Assembly (NCBI RefSeq): GCF_004114695.1
Contig: NZ_CP035310.1
Span: 2,587,501-2,651,500, forward strand
Length of the DNA stretch: 64,000 bases
Reading direction: 5' to 3'
From: Erythrobacter sp. HKB08
GTDB taxonomy: Bacteria; Pseudomonadota; Alphaproteobacteria; Sphingomonadales; Sphingomonadaceae
Both the position numbers and the translations under genes were made by a program. The notes beneath the pieces are model-generated. The model did no database searches. It was not told where the DNA came from and saw nothing but the letters and a program-made list of their open reading frames with translations. Shown here piece by piece: positions 17,884 to 26,472 of the stretch (position 1 is its first letter; the number at the start of each line of letters is the position of its first letter).

Positions 17884-18519
17884 TTATTGAGCACTCCGGG
17901 AATAGTTCGACAAACGACCCATGATGGCCGCGACGTAAAGCTGGGTTTCGCGAATGCGCGGGATGCCGCCTGCAGCCTCGACCCTGCCAGGGCCGGCATT
18001 GTAGGCGGCGAGAGCCTTTTCCAGGTCGCCGTCGAAACGGTCGAGCTGTTCGCGAAGGTAGCGCGCACCGCCTTCGAGATTGGCAAATGGATCGTCGGGA
18101 TCGACGCCGAGATAACGCGCCGTTCCCGGCATCAGCTGGGCCAGCCCGCGCGCACCGGCATGCGAGACCGCATTGTGGCGCCAGCGGCTTTCCTGCCAGA
18201 CGACGGCCTCGATCAGCGCGGGGCTGAGATCGAAGCGCTGCGAAAGCTCGTAAACCTTGGCCATGTATTCGGCCGGAACGAGGCCAGCCTGGCCAGCGGC
18301 ATCGGCGATTGCTTCGGGCGGAACGGCGAAATCGGCGGAGAGTTCGACGGCGGGAACGGCAACGCCCTGCGCGGCCGCTTCGCCGCCCACGACGACAGGG
18401 CCGCCGGCCACCCAGCGGGTCTCGCCATCACTGATTTCCATCACGTCCGCCCATGCCGGGGCAGCCGTCAGCGCCAAACCTGCGGTGATCGCAAGTCGGA
18501 GCCTCGACCAAAGAATCAT
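17884..18519 (-). CDS. virB1: Lytic transglycosylase, VirB1-like
   Basis: Start chosen at ATG 18519, with GGAGGG six bases upstream and an immediate signal peptide (LAITAGLALTAAPAWA); the ATG at 18567 would add 16 residues before it. The C-terminal half is an SLT domain: ALIEAVVWQESRWRHNAVS with the catalytic glutamate, GARGLAQLMPGTA, and AAYNAGPGRV. It cleaves peptidoglycan so that the secretion apparatus can be assembled through the wall. It is the first gene of the virB operon. A 113-base gap from the upstream DUF2339 gene leaves room for a promoter. Confidence 0.92.
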   Translation of the reverse strand: MILWSRLRLAITAGLALTAAPAWADVMEISDGETRWVAGGPVVVGGEAAAQGVAVPAVELSADFAVPPEAIADAAGQAGLVPAEYMAKVYELSQRFDLSPALIEAVVWQESRWRHNAVSHAGARGLAQLMPGTARYLGVDPDDPFANLEGGARYLREQLDRFDGDLEKALAAYNAGPGRVEAAGGIPRIRETQLYVAAIMGRLSNYSRSAQ

Positions 18520-18632
18520 CGGGGCCCTCCGTCCAGTCCCTGTGGTCACTCTACATGACACGCCCATGACAGCAAAGTGAACCGCAGGTCGAACTGTGGC
18601 CTAAAGCCCTAAACCGGCGACAAAATGGCAGC

Positions 18633-21551
18633 TCAGCCAGCCGCTTCGACTTCCGGTCCTTTTCCGCTTCCGCGCAATTGCCGCGTGTAGAACCATCCGA
18701 TGCCGATCAGGCTGAAGCCCAATGCCATGAAGGAGGCGATGCGAAGCAGTCCTTCGAGGCCTGCCGTGTCGAACAGGAAGACCTTGAGCACGGCCAGCAA
18801 CATGAGGACGAGCGATCCCACTCGCCAGCTGCGGCTGTCCGTGCGCGTGCCCCAGCCGAGGAAGCCGAGCGCAAGCACGATGCCGAGCAACGAGCGCAGC
18901 AGGCTCTCGGTCTCGCCGACGACCGTGCCGAGCGGCGGACCGATCAGGAACGTGCCCGAGAAGCCCTGTCGCAAGAGGCCCAGCGCACCCAGCGTAACGA
19001 GCAGCATGATCGCGCCATCGGCGATGCGCTTCATTGCGATACGATTTTCCGACCAGATATCCCGCAAGAGGATGATCGCCGCGATAGCCGCGCCAAACGC
19101 CGGCAGCAGGAGGTTCAGCACCGGGAGCGAGCCGACAGCTTGCGCGGTGAAAGCCGGGTTGTGCCAGCCGAGCGAGTAGAGGGCGAAATGCGCAAGGCCG
19201 GTTGTTGCGAGCGCACTCGCAGCCCAGCGCGACCACTCGGCCTTGCTCGCGAATTTCCACACGGCCCAGCCTGCGCCGACGAGCGCGACCTGCCACACGG
19301 TTCGCTCGGCCATGCCAAGCTGGGTAAACTCTGCCGGGATGCCGATACCGAACAGCTGCTTGTAGGCAAGGTGGAGAGCGATCGCCGCCATCGCGCCTGC
19401 CGCAGTGAAACCGGTAGCGCGCAGCCGCGCGTCATTCGAAAGCGCGCCAAAGGCAGCAGCGGAGGCGGCGAAAGGCAATATGCGCAAGGCAACGCTCGCC
19501 AGGTCCGGCTGGACGGGGCGCAGGAAGGCATTGCCGGCCAGTGACTGGAGGCCCAGCTCGAGCCAGTTTCCGACCGGAATAAGCGCCCAGGCGGCGGCAA
19601 GGGCGACTGCCGTCGCTGCTGCCGCGAGCCTTTCCCGCTGGAGGAACAGAACTCCGATGCCAATCGCGGCAGTGGCCCAGGCGAGCGCGTCACCGGGCAG
19701 GAATTGCGCAATCAGGCCGTAGACCGCCAGTGCGCCGACGATCTCGCCCGCAGTGCGCGTTCGCCCGGTCTTCGCGAGCAGCGCATAGGCGAGCGGCGCA
19801 GGCAGCAGGGCCGCCCAGCGAAGCAACGAATAGCCATCGAACGTCGCCGGCTGGATGGTGACGAGACGTTCGAACTCGTCCCCGACCATCCAGTCGGAGC
19901 CGAGCGCGACCAAAGTGGCGAAGATCGCCAGCCAGCCGCTCGTCCGCAGCAGATTGTCGTCACGCCGCGAAGCGAGGACTGCAAGACCGGTCGCGACAGG
20001 TGCGACGCCGAAGACATCGGCCCAGTCCGGCAGCAGCGTCAGGAGAGCGCCCGCGCAAATTGTAGCCGCCACTGCGATAACCGCATTCCCTGCCCAGCCG
20101 AGTTTGTCCTCGCGCTCCTGCAAAGGCCTGACGGCGGCGGCTGCAGGCAGGGCAGCGAGGCCAGCAAGCAGGGCGGCACGCGCTGTAAGCGACCATTCGT
20201 ATGCGAATTGCAGATCGACGAATGCGGCGAGAGCTGCCGAAACGCCGGCTATCTGGGCAAAGTCGATCGCTCGCCCGCGCCCCCGCCAGATATCGACCAG
20301 CGGTACGAGCGTGAACACGGCTGCGATACCCAGCATGACCGCGAGGAATTCGCCATTCGCAGCATCGCTCCACAGGCCGAGCATGACGACAGCGACCGCC
20401 GCGGCAAAGGCGACTGCCTCGCGCAGCCTTGCATCGCGCCATGCGAAGACGACCAGCGTCGCGCCGAGTAGCAGGTAGAGCCCCCAGCCGAGCGGCTCGT
20501 GTCCGTTCAGCGATACCATCGCCGCCATCTGCACCGCCGCGAGCGCGGCCGCCCCGAGCCGGATGGCCGGATGGACGCTCGGGCCATGCGTAAAGGCGGG
20601 GATCACCGCGCCGAGCATGACGAGATAGAGGCCGTAGGCGGCAATGTCGCTCACCCCGGTGACATCGGTCAGCAGGATGAGCGCGCCCCAGCCGAGGCCG
20701 CCTCCTAGCGCTGCGATGCCGAGCCAGCTGCGTCCCTGCTTCTGACCGGCGTAGCTCAGCCCTCCCGTGACCAGCGCCAGGTAGAGCGAGAGAAGCGGCA
20801 GGTTGGTCTCATCGCTCGCCACCAGCGCGGGCGCGGCGAAACCGCCGACCAGCCCGAGGATAGCGCTCGGCAGGCCGAAGCGGAACGAAAGCGCGATCGC
20901 ACCCGCAGTCACTGCGGCGAGGCCGAGGAATGCAACGGCAGGACCGATCAGACCGTAAAGCGATCCGGCCATGTAGAAGCTTGCATAAAGCGTCGCGAGA
21001 CCGGCTCCGGCGAGCGCCTGGCGCACCCGTTCGTCGGCGATGCGCTTTTCCTGGCGGTAGGCGAGTTCCGCCCCGCCCAGCAGGAGCGTGCCGAAGAGGA
21101 AGCCGAGGATAACGCGCACGCTCGGACCTAAGAGCCCCGCCTCGATCGAGTAGCGGACGAGGAAAAAGCCCGCGAGCGCGAGCGCGACGCCGCCCGCCCA
21201 GATCGGCAGGAGGCGGCCGAAAATATCCTCGAAATCGAAGCTGGGGAGCTTGATTGCCGGAACCTTCGACCCGGTGACGCGCGGCCGCTCGTCGCCGTGC
21301 GGTTCCGGTGTCGCCGGTCGTGATCGCATCTGCGGCACGAAGGTTCGCTTGGCCGCTTCGGCCCTGGGCGCCTCGACCGGTTCGGCCACGGGTTCTTCCT
21401 GCGGCTCCGTGGACGGTTGCGCCTGCCCGAGCCGCCATTCGGCGGCATCCAGCCGCTGTTCGAGTGCGCGATAGTCGCGCGCCATCGCGTCGTAGCGGGT
21501 CCAGAGATAGGCAACCGCGATACCGAGAACGAACAGCAGAAAGATCGTCAT
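18633..21551 (-). CDS. DUF2339 multi-pass membrane protein
   Basis: This very large membrane protein (972 residues) has an N-terminal anchor, a coiled-coil/linker region with Glu/Pro/Ala-rich low complexity to about residue 100, and then more than twenty hydrophobic segments filling the rest. The segment LLPIWAGGVALALAGFFLVRYSIE and the following pattern match DUF2339 proteins. The biochemical role of this family is not established. The gene is divergent from a TetR regulator across a 101-base region holding tandem palindromes, so TetR control is plausible. Confidence 0.82.
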   Translation of the reverse strand: MTIFLLFVLGIAVAYLWTRYDAMARDYRALEQRLDAAEWRLGQAQPSTEPQEEPVAEPVEAPRAEAAKRTFVPQMRSRPATPEPHGDERPRVTGSKVPAIKLPSFDFEDIFGRLLPIWAGGVALALAGFFLVRYSIEAGLLGPSVRVILGFLFGTLLLGGAELAYRQEKRIADERVRQALAGAGLATLYASFYMAGSLYGLIGPAVAFLGLAAVTAGAIALSFRFGLPSAILGLVGGFAAPALVASDETNLPLLSLYLALVTGGLSYAGQKQGRSWLGIAALGGGLGWGALILLTDVTGVSDIAAYGLYLVMLGAVIPAFTHGPSVHPAIRLGAAALAAVQMAAMVSLNGHEPLGWGLYLLLGATLVVFAWRDARLREAVAFAAAVAVVMLGLWSDAANGEFLAVMLGIAAVFTLVPLVDIWRGRGRAIDFAQIAGVSAALAAFVDLQFAYEWSLTARAALLAGLAALPAAAAVRPLQEREDKLGWAGNAVIAVAATICAGALLTLLPDWADVFGVAPVATGLAVLASRRDDNLLRTSGWLAIFATLVALGSDWMVGDEFERLVTIQPATFDGYSLLRWAALLPAPLAYALLAKTGRTRTAGEIVGALAVYGLIAQFLPGDALAWATAAIGIGVLFLQRERLAAAATAVALAAAWALIPVGNWLELGLQSLAGNAFLRPVQPDLASVALRILPFAASAAAFGALSNDARLRATGFTAAGAMAAIALHLAYKQLFGIGIPAEFTQLGMAERTVWQVALVGAGWAVWKFASKAEWSRWAASALATTGLAHFALYSLGWHNPAFTAQAVGSLPVLNLLLPAFGAAIAAIILLRDIWSENRIAMKRIADGAIMLLVTLGALGLLRQGFSGTFLIGPPLGTVVGETESLLRSLLGIVLALGFLGWGTRTDSRSWRVGSLVLMLLAVLKVFLFDTAGLEGLLRIASFMALGFSLIGIGWFYTRQLRGSGKGPEVEAAG

Positions 21552-21591
21552 CTTGCAGCACTCCCCTTCCGATTCGAGGTGGTATCGGTAA

Positions 21592-21631
21592 ATTGAACGC
21601 TGTTCAATATAAAAATTAGACAGTGTTCAAT
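21592..21631. promoter_or_regulatory. Tandem palindromes: candidate TetR operators
   Basis: A perfect palindrome ATTGAAC-GCT-GTTCAAT lies at 21592-21608. A second, imperfect copy, ATTAGAC-AGT-GTTCAAT, lies at 21615-21631. Their centres are 23 bp apart, about two helical turns. They sit between the divergent DUF2339 and TetR-type genes and end 22 bases before the regulator's ATG, the expected place for an autoregulatory operator. Confidence 0.65.
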
Positions 21632-21652
21632 TCTGTGCTAGAGCGCTCTTCC

Positions 21653-22264
21653 ATGGGACGCCGGTCGGATCACTCACCGCAGGAACTGCGCGAGCTGCTG
21701 CTCGAAAAGGGGCAGGAGCTGATGGCGGAGGTCGGCTATGCGCGCTTTTCCGGCCGAGAGGTAGCCAAGCGCGCGGGCTATTCGGTCGGAACGATCTACA
21801 ATGTCTTCGGCTCGCTCGACGACCTGCTGGCGGCGATCAACACGCGCACCTTCGGACTATGGGCGAACTGGCTGGAGCGCGAGCTGGCGGACGGCGGCAA
21901 GGATCGTATCGCAAGCCTCGTGCGCGGCTATTTCGATTTCGCGGTCGCCCATCCCAATCTTTGGTCGGCGATCTACGAACACAGGGTTTCGCCGGAAAAG
22001 GGCTTGTCGGAAGAGGACCTCGCCGGGCGCGCGGTCCTGACCGGGATCGTCGAGGAGGAAGTCGCGGCCGTACTTCCGCCAGACACGGACCTCGACACAG
22101 GGCGTTACGCGCGATCGCTGATCGCATCGGTGCACGGGCATTGCAGCTATGCCGTGACCGGCAGCTTCGCCTTGCTCGACGAAACCGATCCCGTCGGCAG
22201 CGCGCTCGAAAGGGTTAGGGAATCCCTGCGCCAGAACGGCGCGAAATTAGGTTTGCAGAGCTAA
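21653..22264 (+). CDS. TetR family transcriptional regulator
   Basis: The 203-residue protein starts at ATG 21653 (MGRRSDHS); the frame extends upstream only through the operator-like sequence. The N-terminal helix-turn-helix contains FSGREVAKRAGYSVGTIYNVFGSLDDLL, the TetR recognition pattern, over residues 25-60. The C-terminal half is a ligand-binding helical domain of the TetR_C type. It is divergent from the DUF2339 gene and followed after 22 bases by a Crp/Fnr regulator, with which it may be co-transcribed. The ligand is unknown. Confidence 0.88.
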   Translation: MGRRSDHSPQELRELLLEKGQELMAEVGYARFSGREVAKRAGYSVGTIYNVFGSLDDLLAAINTRTFGLWANWLERELADGGKDRIASLVRGYFDFAVAHPNLWSAIYEHRVSPEKGLSEEDLAGRAVLTGIVEEEVAAVLPPDTDLDTGRYARSLIASVHGHCSYAVTGSFALLDETDPVGSALERVRESLRQNGAKLGLQS

Positions 22265-22286
22265 AACCTCACAAAAGTTAGGATTG

Positions 22287-23090
22287 ATGGAACCGATTGC
22301 GCCGCCGCGACTTCTAGTCGGCATGCGGGGAGAGATTGACAGCTATCCTTTGACCGCCCGTTTCCTGATGGGCCGGCTGCGGCATGCCATGTCGGAGCGC
22401 GAGAAGGAAATCCTCGAATCCAGCATTGAGGAAGTCCGCGAATACGACCAGTCGCATACCGTGCTCGAACGCGGGAAACTGTGCGATTTCTCGACCATGC
22501 TCGTCTCGGGTTTCGCAATCCGCACCATCCACGAGAACAACAATCGCTACATTGTCGGCATCCAGGTGCCGGGCGATTTCATGGACCTGCATGCCTTCGC
22601 ATTGAAGCGGTTGGACCACGACCTCGTGACGCTCGGGCCGACCAAGATCGGCCTCGTATCGCACAAGCGGTTGCAAGAATTGATGCAGGGCGAGCCCCAC
22701 CTCTCGCGCCTGTTCTGGTTCTCGACCTTGCTCGACGCTGCGATCCACCGGCAATGGACACTCAAGCTCCAGCAATTGAAGGCGAGCCGCCGCACAGCGC
22801 ATCTGCTGGCGGAAATCTGGCACCGTTTCGACCAAGTAGGCCTCGCCAATCCGACTGGCTTCCGCTCGCCCCTGACCCAATCGGACCTGGCCGACATGTG
22901 CGGCACCACGCCGATCCACATGAACCGCTCGCTCGGCGAATTGCGCCGCAAGGGCCTCGCCGATTTCAGGCGCGGCAAGCTTGTCTGCAACGACCGCGCG
23001 GCCTTGGAACAGATGGGCGATTTCGACCCCACCTACCTCTATGGCGAGGGCGACCTGTTCATGGGCGACGTGATGAGTTTTCCGGCCTGA
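22287..23090 (+). CDS. Crp/Fnr family transcriptional regulator
   Basis: The 267-residue protein has a cyclic-nucleotide-binding-like beta-roll (residues 45-150) and a C-terminal winged helix with LTQSDLADMCGTTPIHMNRS near residues 198-215. The conserved cAMP contacts of Crp are not obvious, and no N-terminal cysteine cluster for an iron-sulfur centre is seen. The effector is therefore unknown; sphingomonads carry many such regulators. Start taken as ATG 22287, with AGGA close upstream, rather than the TTG one codon earlier. Confidence 0.88.
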   Translation: MEPIAPPRLLVGMRGEIDSYPLTARFLMGRLRHAMSEREKEILESSIEEVREYDQSHTVLERGKLCDFSTMLVSGFAIRTIHENNNRYIVGIQVPGDFMDLHAFALKRLDHDLVTLGPTKIGLVSHKRLQELMQGEPHLSRLFWFSTLLDAAIHRQWTLKLQQLKASRRTAHLLAEIWHRFDQVGLANPTGFRSPLTQSDLADMCGTTPIHMNRSLGELRRKGLADFRRGKLVCNDRAALEQMGDFDPTYLYGEGDLFMGDVMSFPA

Positions 23091-23093
23091 GGC

Positions 23094-23606
23094 CTATTCC
23101 AGCGCGCCGAACCGCGCGAAACCACCTTCCAGCCAGCCAAGCGGATCGAGTTCGTCGTCATCGCGCGAGCGCACGTCGTAGACATTGCCGACGAATAGCT
23201 CGTGTGAGCCGTGAACCAGCGTCGCTTCGACCCGGCAGAACAGGTTCGCGACAGCCGTCTCAAGCCAGGGCATGTCATCGGTGATGCTCCACGGCCCTTC
23301 GGTGAAGCGCGCTTCGCGCATGCCGGGCGTCGAAAAGGGTTCGACCAGGCTACGCTGCTCGGTCCCGAGCAGGTTGATGCAGAAGCGACCTTCCTTCTCG
23401 ATCGAGGCGTGGCACTGCGAACGGCGATTGACCGCGACCAGCATGGAGGGCGGATCCATCGAAACCGGGATCACGGCAGAGGCGACCATTCCGACCGGGC
23501 CGCCTTCGGCCTCGTCATGGCTGGTTACGATCGAGACCGGGCCCGGCAACCGGCGCAGCGCAGACCGCAGCTTGTCGGCAATTGCAGCGCTAGCATTCGT
23601 GTCCAT
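23094..23606 (-). CDS. Flavin reductase-like FMN-binding protein
   Basis: The 170-residue product starts at ATG 23606. It has the flavin-reductase-like split-barrel pattern: GPVSIVTS, VGMVASAVIPVSMDPPSMLVAVN-type strand and loop, and GRFCINLL. Such proteins reduce FMN or FAD with NAD(P)H, often for a partner monooxygenase; no oxygenase gene is next to it. It is divergent from a ribB gene, suggesting a flavin-related theme. Its stop lies three bases from the end of the convergent Crp/Fnr gene. Confidence 0.82.
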   Translation of the reverse strand: MDTNASAAIADKLRSALRRLPGPVSIVTSHDEAEGGPVGMVASAVIPVSMDPPSMLVAVNRRSQCHASIEKEGRFCINLLGTEQRSLVEPFSTPGMREARFTEGPWSITDDMPWLETAVANLFCRVEATLVHGSHELFVGNVYDVRSRDDDELDPLGWLEGGFARFGALE

Positions 23607-23715
23607 TCGGGCCGTTCTCCACCGTGCGCTGCCACGCGATATCGCGCTTTGCTCCCATCTAGATGGTGGTTGAGCAGCTTTCAACCGTCGGAAATCGCGA
23701 CTTCTCCGCCTGATT

Positions 23716-23754
23716 TCACATTTCAATGTGATTCTTCACTCGACAAATCACATT
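23716..23754. promoter_or_regulatory. Palindrome plus half-site upstream of ribB
   Basis: A perfect palindrome TCACATT-TC-AATGTGA spans 23716-23731, and a further half-site TCACATT lies at 23748-23754. AATGTGATT at 23725-23733 and AATCACATT at 23746-23754 also form an exact 9-bp inverted repeat. The cluster ends 21 bases before the ribB ATG. Because the RibB protein itself has a helix-turn-helix domain, this is a candidate autoregulatory operator. Confidence 0.55.
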
Positions 23755-23775
23755 GCGCGAGATAGGGCGCACCGC

Positions 23776-25062
23776 ATGAGCGAACTATCGATCCAGCAGC
23801 GCATCCGCAAGCTCGTCGAAGACGGGACCATGTCGCGCTCCGCCATCGCCCGGGCCGCAGGCCTCCATGCCAATTCGCTGCGCGAATGCACCGAAGCCAG
23901 CTGGAACCCGACTGCCGAAACGCTCGGCAAGCTCGAGGCGTTCCTCGAAGCGAACGACGACCGCCCGGTGCTCGCGAGCATCGAGGAAATCATCGACGAG
24001 GCGCGCAACGGACGCATGTATATCCTCGTCGACGACGAAGACCGCGAGAACGAGGGCGACCTCATCATTCCCGCCCAGATGGCGACCCCGGCGGCGATCA
24101 ATTTCATGGCGACGCATGGCCGCGGCCTCATCTGCCTGTCGATGACCAAGTCGCGTGCGGACGAGCTCAAACTCGAGCCCATGAGCCGCAACAACCGCGA
24201 GTCCATGCAGACCGCCTTCACCACCAGCATCGAGGCGCGCGAAGGCGTCACCACCGGCATCAGCGCGGGCGACCGCGCGCGCACGGTCAGCGTGGCGATC
24301 GACAGTTCCAAGGGTGCGGACGACATCGTGACCCCGGGCCACGTCTTCCCGCTGGTCGCGCGCGATGGCGGCGTGCTGGTGCGCGCGGGCCACACCGAGG
24401 CCGCGGTCGATATTTCGCGGCTCGCAGGCCTCAATCCCTCGGGCGTGATCTGCGAGATCATGAACGAGGACGGCACGATGGCGCGGCTCGACGACCTCGT
24501 CGGCTTCGCGCGCAAGCACGACCTCAAGATCGGCACGATCCGCGACCTCATCGCCTATCGCCTGCGCCACGACCACCTGGCCGAAGTGCGCGCCGAAGCC
24601 CGCTTCACCAGCCGCTGGGGCGGCGACTGGACGGCGGTCGCTTTCTACAACAAGGCAACCATGACCGAGCAGATCGTGCTCAAGAAGGGTCATGTCGATC
24701 CGGACAAGCCCACGCTGGTACGCATGCACGCGCTCGACATGTTCAACGACATCTTCGGCAAGCAGAGCGACGACGATCGCATCCTTGCCAAGTCGATGGA
24801 GATCATCGGCAAGGAAGGCGCCGGCCTGATCGTCATGATCCCGCGCGCGAGCGGCGGCTTCATCGCCGACCAGGTCCGCAAGCTGAAGGGCGAACCGCCC
24901 GAGCCGATGGATGCGCTGCGCGACTATGGCGTCGGCGCACAGATCCTCAACGAGCTCGGCGTGCACGAAATGGAGCTGCTAACCAACTCCGACCGCTCGC
25001 TCGTCGCGCTCGACGGATACGGCGTGTCGATCGTCGGCAAGCGGGCGATCGACACCGAATAG
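23776..25062 (+). CDS. ribB: 3,4-dihydroxy-2-butanone-4-phosphate synthase with N-terminal HTH and degenerate RibA domain
   Basis: The 428-residue protein has three parts. Residues 1-60 look like a Cro/C1-type helix-turn-helix (SRSAIARAAGLHANSLRE). Residues 65-265 are RibB, with DDEDRENEGDL at 86-96 binding metal and substrate and the HTEAAVD segment; it converts ribulose 5-phosphate to the four-carbon riboflavin precursor. Residues 275-428 resemble GTP cyclohydrolase II, but the zinc cysteines are absent: the position expected to read GDVFGSxRCDC is NDIFGKQSDDDR. The last domain is therefore probably not catalytic for GTP. Start taken at ATG 23776. Confidence 0.88.
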   Translation: MSELSIQQRIRKLVEDGTMSRSAIARAAGLHANSLRECTEASWNPTAETLGKLEAFLEANDDRPVLASIEEIIDEARNGRMYILVDDEDRENEGDLIIPAQMATPAAINFMATHGRGLICLSMTKSRADELKLEPMSRNNRESMQTAFTTSIEAREGVTTGISAGDRARTVSVAIDSSKGADDIVTPGHVFPLVARDGGVLVRAGHTEAAVDISRLAGLNPSGVICEIMNEDGTMARLDDLVGFARKHDLKIGTIRDLIAYRLRHDHLAEVRAEARFTSRWGGDWTAVAFYNKATMTEQIVLKKGHVDPDKPTLVRMHALDMFNDIFGKQSDDDRILAKSMEIIGKEGAGLIVMIPRASGGFIADQVRKLKGEPPEPMDALRDYGVGAQILNELGVHEMELLTNSDRSLVALDGYGVSIVGKRAIDTE

Positions 25063-25065
25063 GCG

Positions 25066-26472
25066 CTAGTCCTTCGCGGAGAACAGGCGGAAGCCGTTGG
25101 GCGCGATGCTGACGGTATCACCCGCCGCGAAGGTCACGCGATCGCCGCGAAACTCGTCATAGCTGCCTGCCGGCAGCCCGTCGGCGAAAGTCACTTCGAC
25201 CGCCGCGCCGGAGAAGTTGAACAGGCCCAGCACCTTGTTCCCTTCCTCTTGCCGGACCCAGGCGAAGACCTGTTCGGGCTTGTCGGTCTCGACCTTGAAC
25301 ATGCGCGCGCCCCATTGCCCGTTTTCGAGCGCCGGGTTCGCCTTGCGGAAGGCTATGAGGTCCTTCAGCAGCGCACCGTATTCGCAGTTCTCGCCCTGCG
25401 ACCAGTCGATCGCGTCCTTCTCGAAGAACTCGAGCCGCTTGGCGTTGCAGGCTTCCATCCCGTTGTGGACCAGCGGCACCCCCTCGCCGGTGAAGGCGAG
25501 CGCGGTCGCCGCTTCCAGCGCGGCCCCGTAGTTTTCGCGCAGCGTGCCTTCCCAGGCATTGCTGTCGTGGTTCTCGATATAGGTCATGCGCATGGCCTCG
25601 CGCGGCCACAGGCTCTCGTTCTCGGCGTAGTATCCGTAGAAGGCGCTCGGCCCGGCATTGCCCTTGGCGACGTCCTTCGAGGTATGATGCCAGTCCCACG
25701 CATAGGTCGCATCGAACGCCGCGCGGTGATAGGCGGTTTCCTGCACCTCACCGAGCATGAAGACCGGGCGGATCGCGGACAGCCGCGCGCGCATCGTTTC
25801 CCAGAAATCGACCGGGACATAGCCTGCGACATCGGCGCGGAAGCCGTCGATTTCGTAGTCGCGGACCCACATCTCCATCGCCTCGCCGACATGCTGACGC
25901 ACGCCCGGCTTGGACCAGTCGAGATCGATGATGTCGGACCAGTCCCACCACGGGGTCGGGCGGAAATCGCCGTCCCATGTCTTCTCGTACCAGTCGGGAT
26001 GCTCGCTGCGCAGCGGGTTGTCCCACGCGGTATGGTTGGCGACGAGGTCGAGGATGACCTTGAAGCCTTGCGCATGGGCGGCATCGACGAAAGCCTTGAA
26101 CTCCTCCTTCGTGCCGAACTCGGGGTTCACATCGTAATAGTCCTTCACCGAATAGGGCGAGCCGAGCGAGCCCTTGCGGTTCTCCTCGCCGATCGGGTGG
26201 ATCGGCATGAGCCAGAGGATATCGACGCCCAGTTCCTTGAGGCGGGGCAGCTCTTCCTGCGCAGCGGCGAAGGTACCTTCCTCGGTGAACTGGCGGGTGT
26301 TGATCTGGTAGATCACCGCATCGCGCGTCCACTCGGGGCTCTCGAGCTGGACATATTGCTTCGGCTCCCACGGCGAGCCGCCGGTGAGCACGTCCTCGGG
26401 CCGCTCGCCCATTGCGAAAGCGCCGCCGGCGATAAGGGCCGCCGCGCCAAGGCCGATTGCCATGCGCTTCAT
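25066..26472 (-). CDS. GH13 alpha-amylase-family glycoside hydrolase, exported
   Basis: This 468-residue enzyme has an N-terminal signal/anchor segment (IGLGAAALIAGGAFA). The GH13 signature regions are visible: ILDLVANHTA, GFRADVAG with the nucleophile aspartate, MLGEVQE with the acid/base glutamate, and ENHDSNAW. It should cleave alpha-glucosidic bonds in maltodextrins or related oligosaccharides in the periplasm. The ATG overlaps the stop of the MFS transporter gene (ATGA), so hydrolysis and uptake are co-expressed. Confidence 0.9.
   Translation of the reverse strand: MKRMAIGLGAAALIAGGAFAMGERPEDVLTGGSPWEPKQYVQLESPEWTRDAVIYQINTRQFTEEGTFAAAQEELPRLKELGVDILWLMPIHPIGEENRKGSLGSPYSVKDYYDVNPEFGTKEEFKAFVDAAHAQGFKVILDLVANHTAWDNPLRSEHPDWYEKTWDGDFRPTPWWDWSDIIDLDWSKPGVRQHVGEAMEMWVRDYEIDGFRADVAGYVPVDFWETMRARLSAIRPVFMLGEVQETAYHRAAFDATYAWDWHHTSKDVAKGNAGPSAFYGYYAENESLWPREAMRMTYIENHDSNAWEGTLRENYGAALEAATALAFTGEGVPLVHNGMEACNAKRLEFFEKDAIDWSQGENCEYGALLKDLIAFRKANPALENGQWGARMFKVETDKPEQVFAWVRQEEGNKVLGLFNFSGAAVEVTFADGLPAGSYDEFRGDRVTFAAGDTVSIAPNGFRLFSAKD

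Noticed and set aside
10695-18519. Integrative conjugative element
   Set aside because: No relaxase, coupling protein, integrase or attachment repeats in the window; base composition looks like that of its neighbours.
23607-23775. FMN riboswitch before ribB
   Set aside because: The 169-base region lacks the conserved multi-helix FMN element as far as can be judged by eye; short palindromes explain it better.
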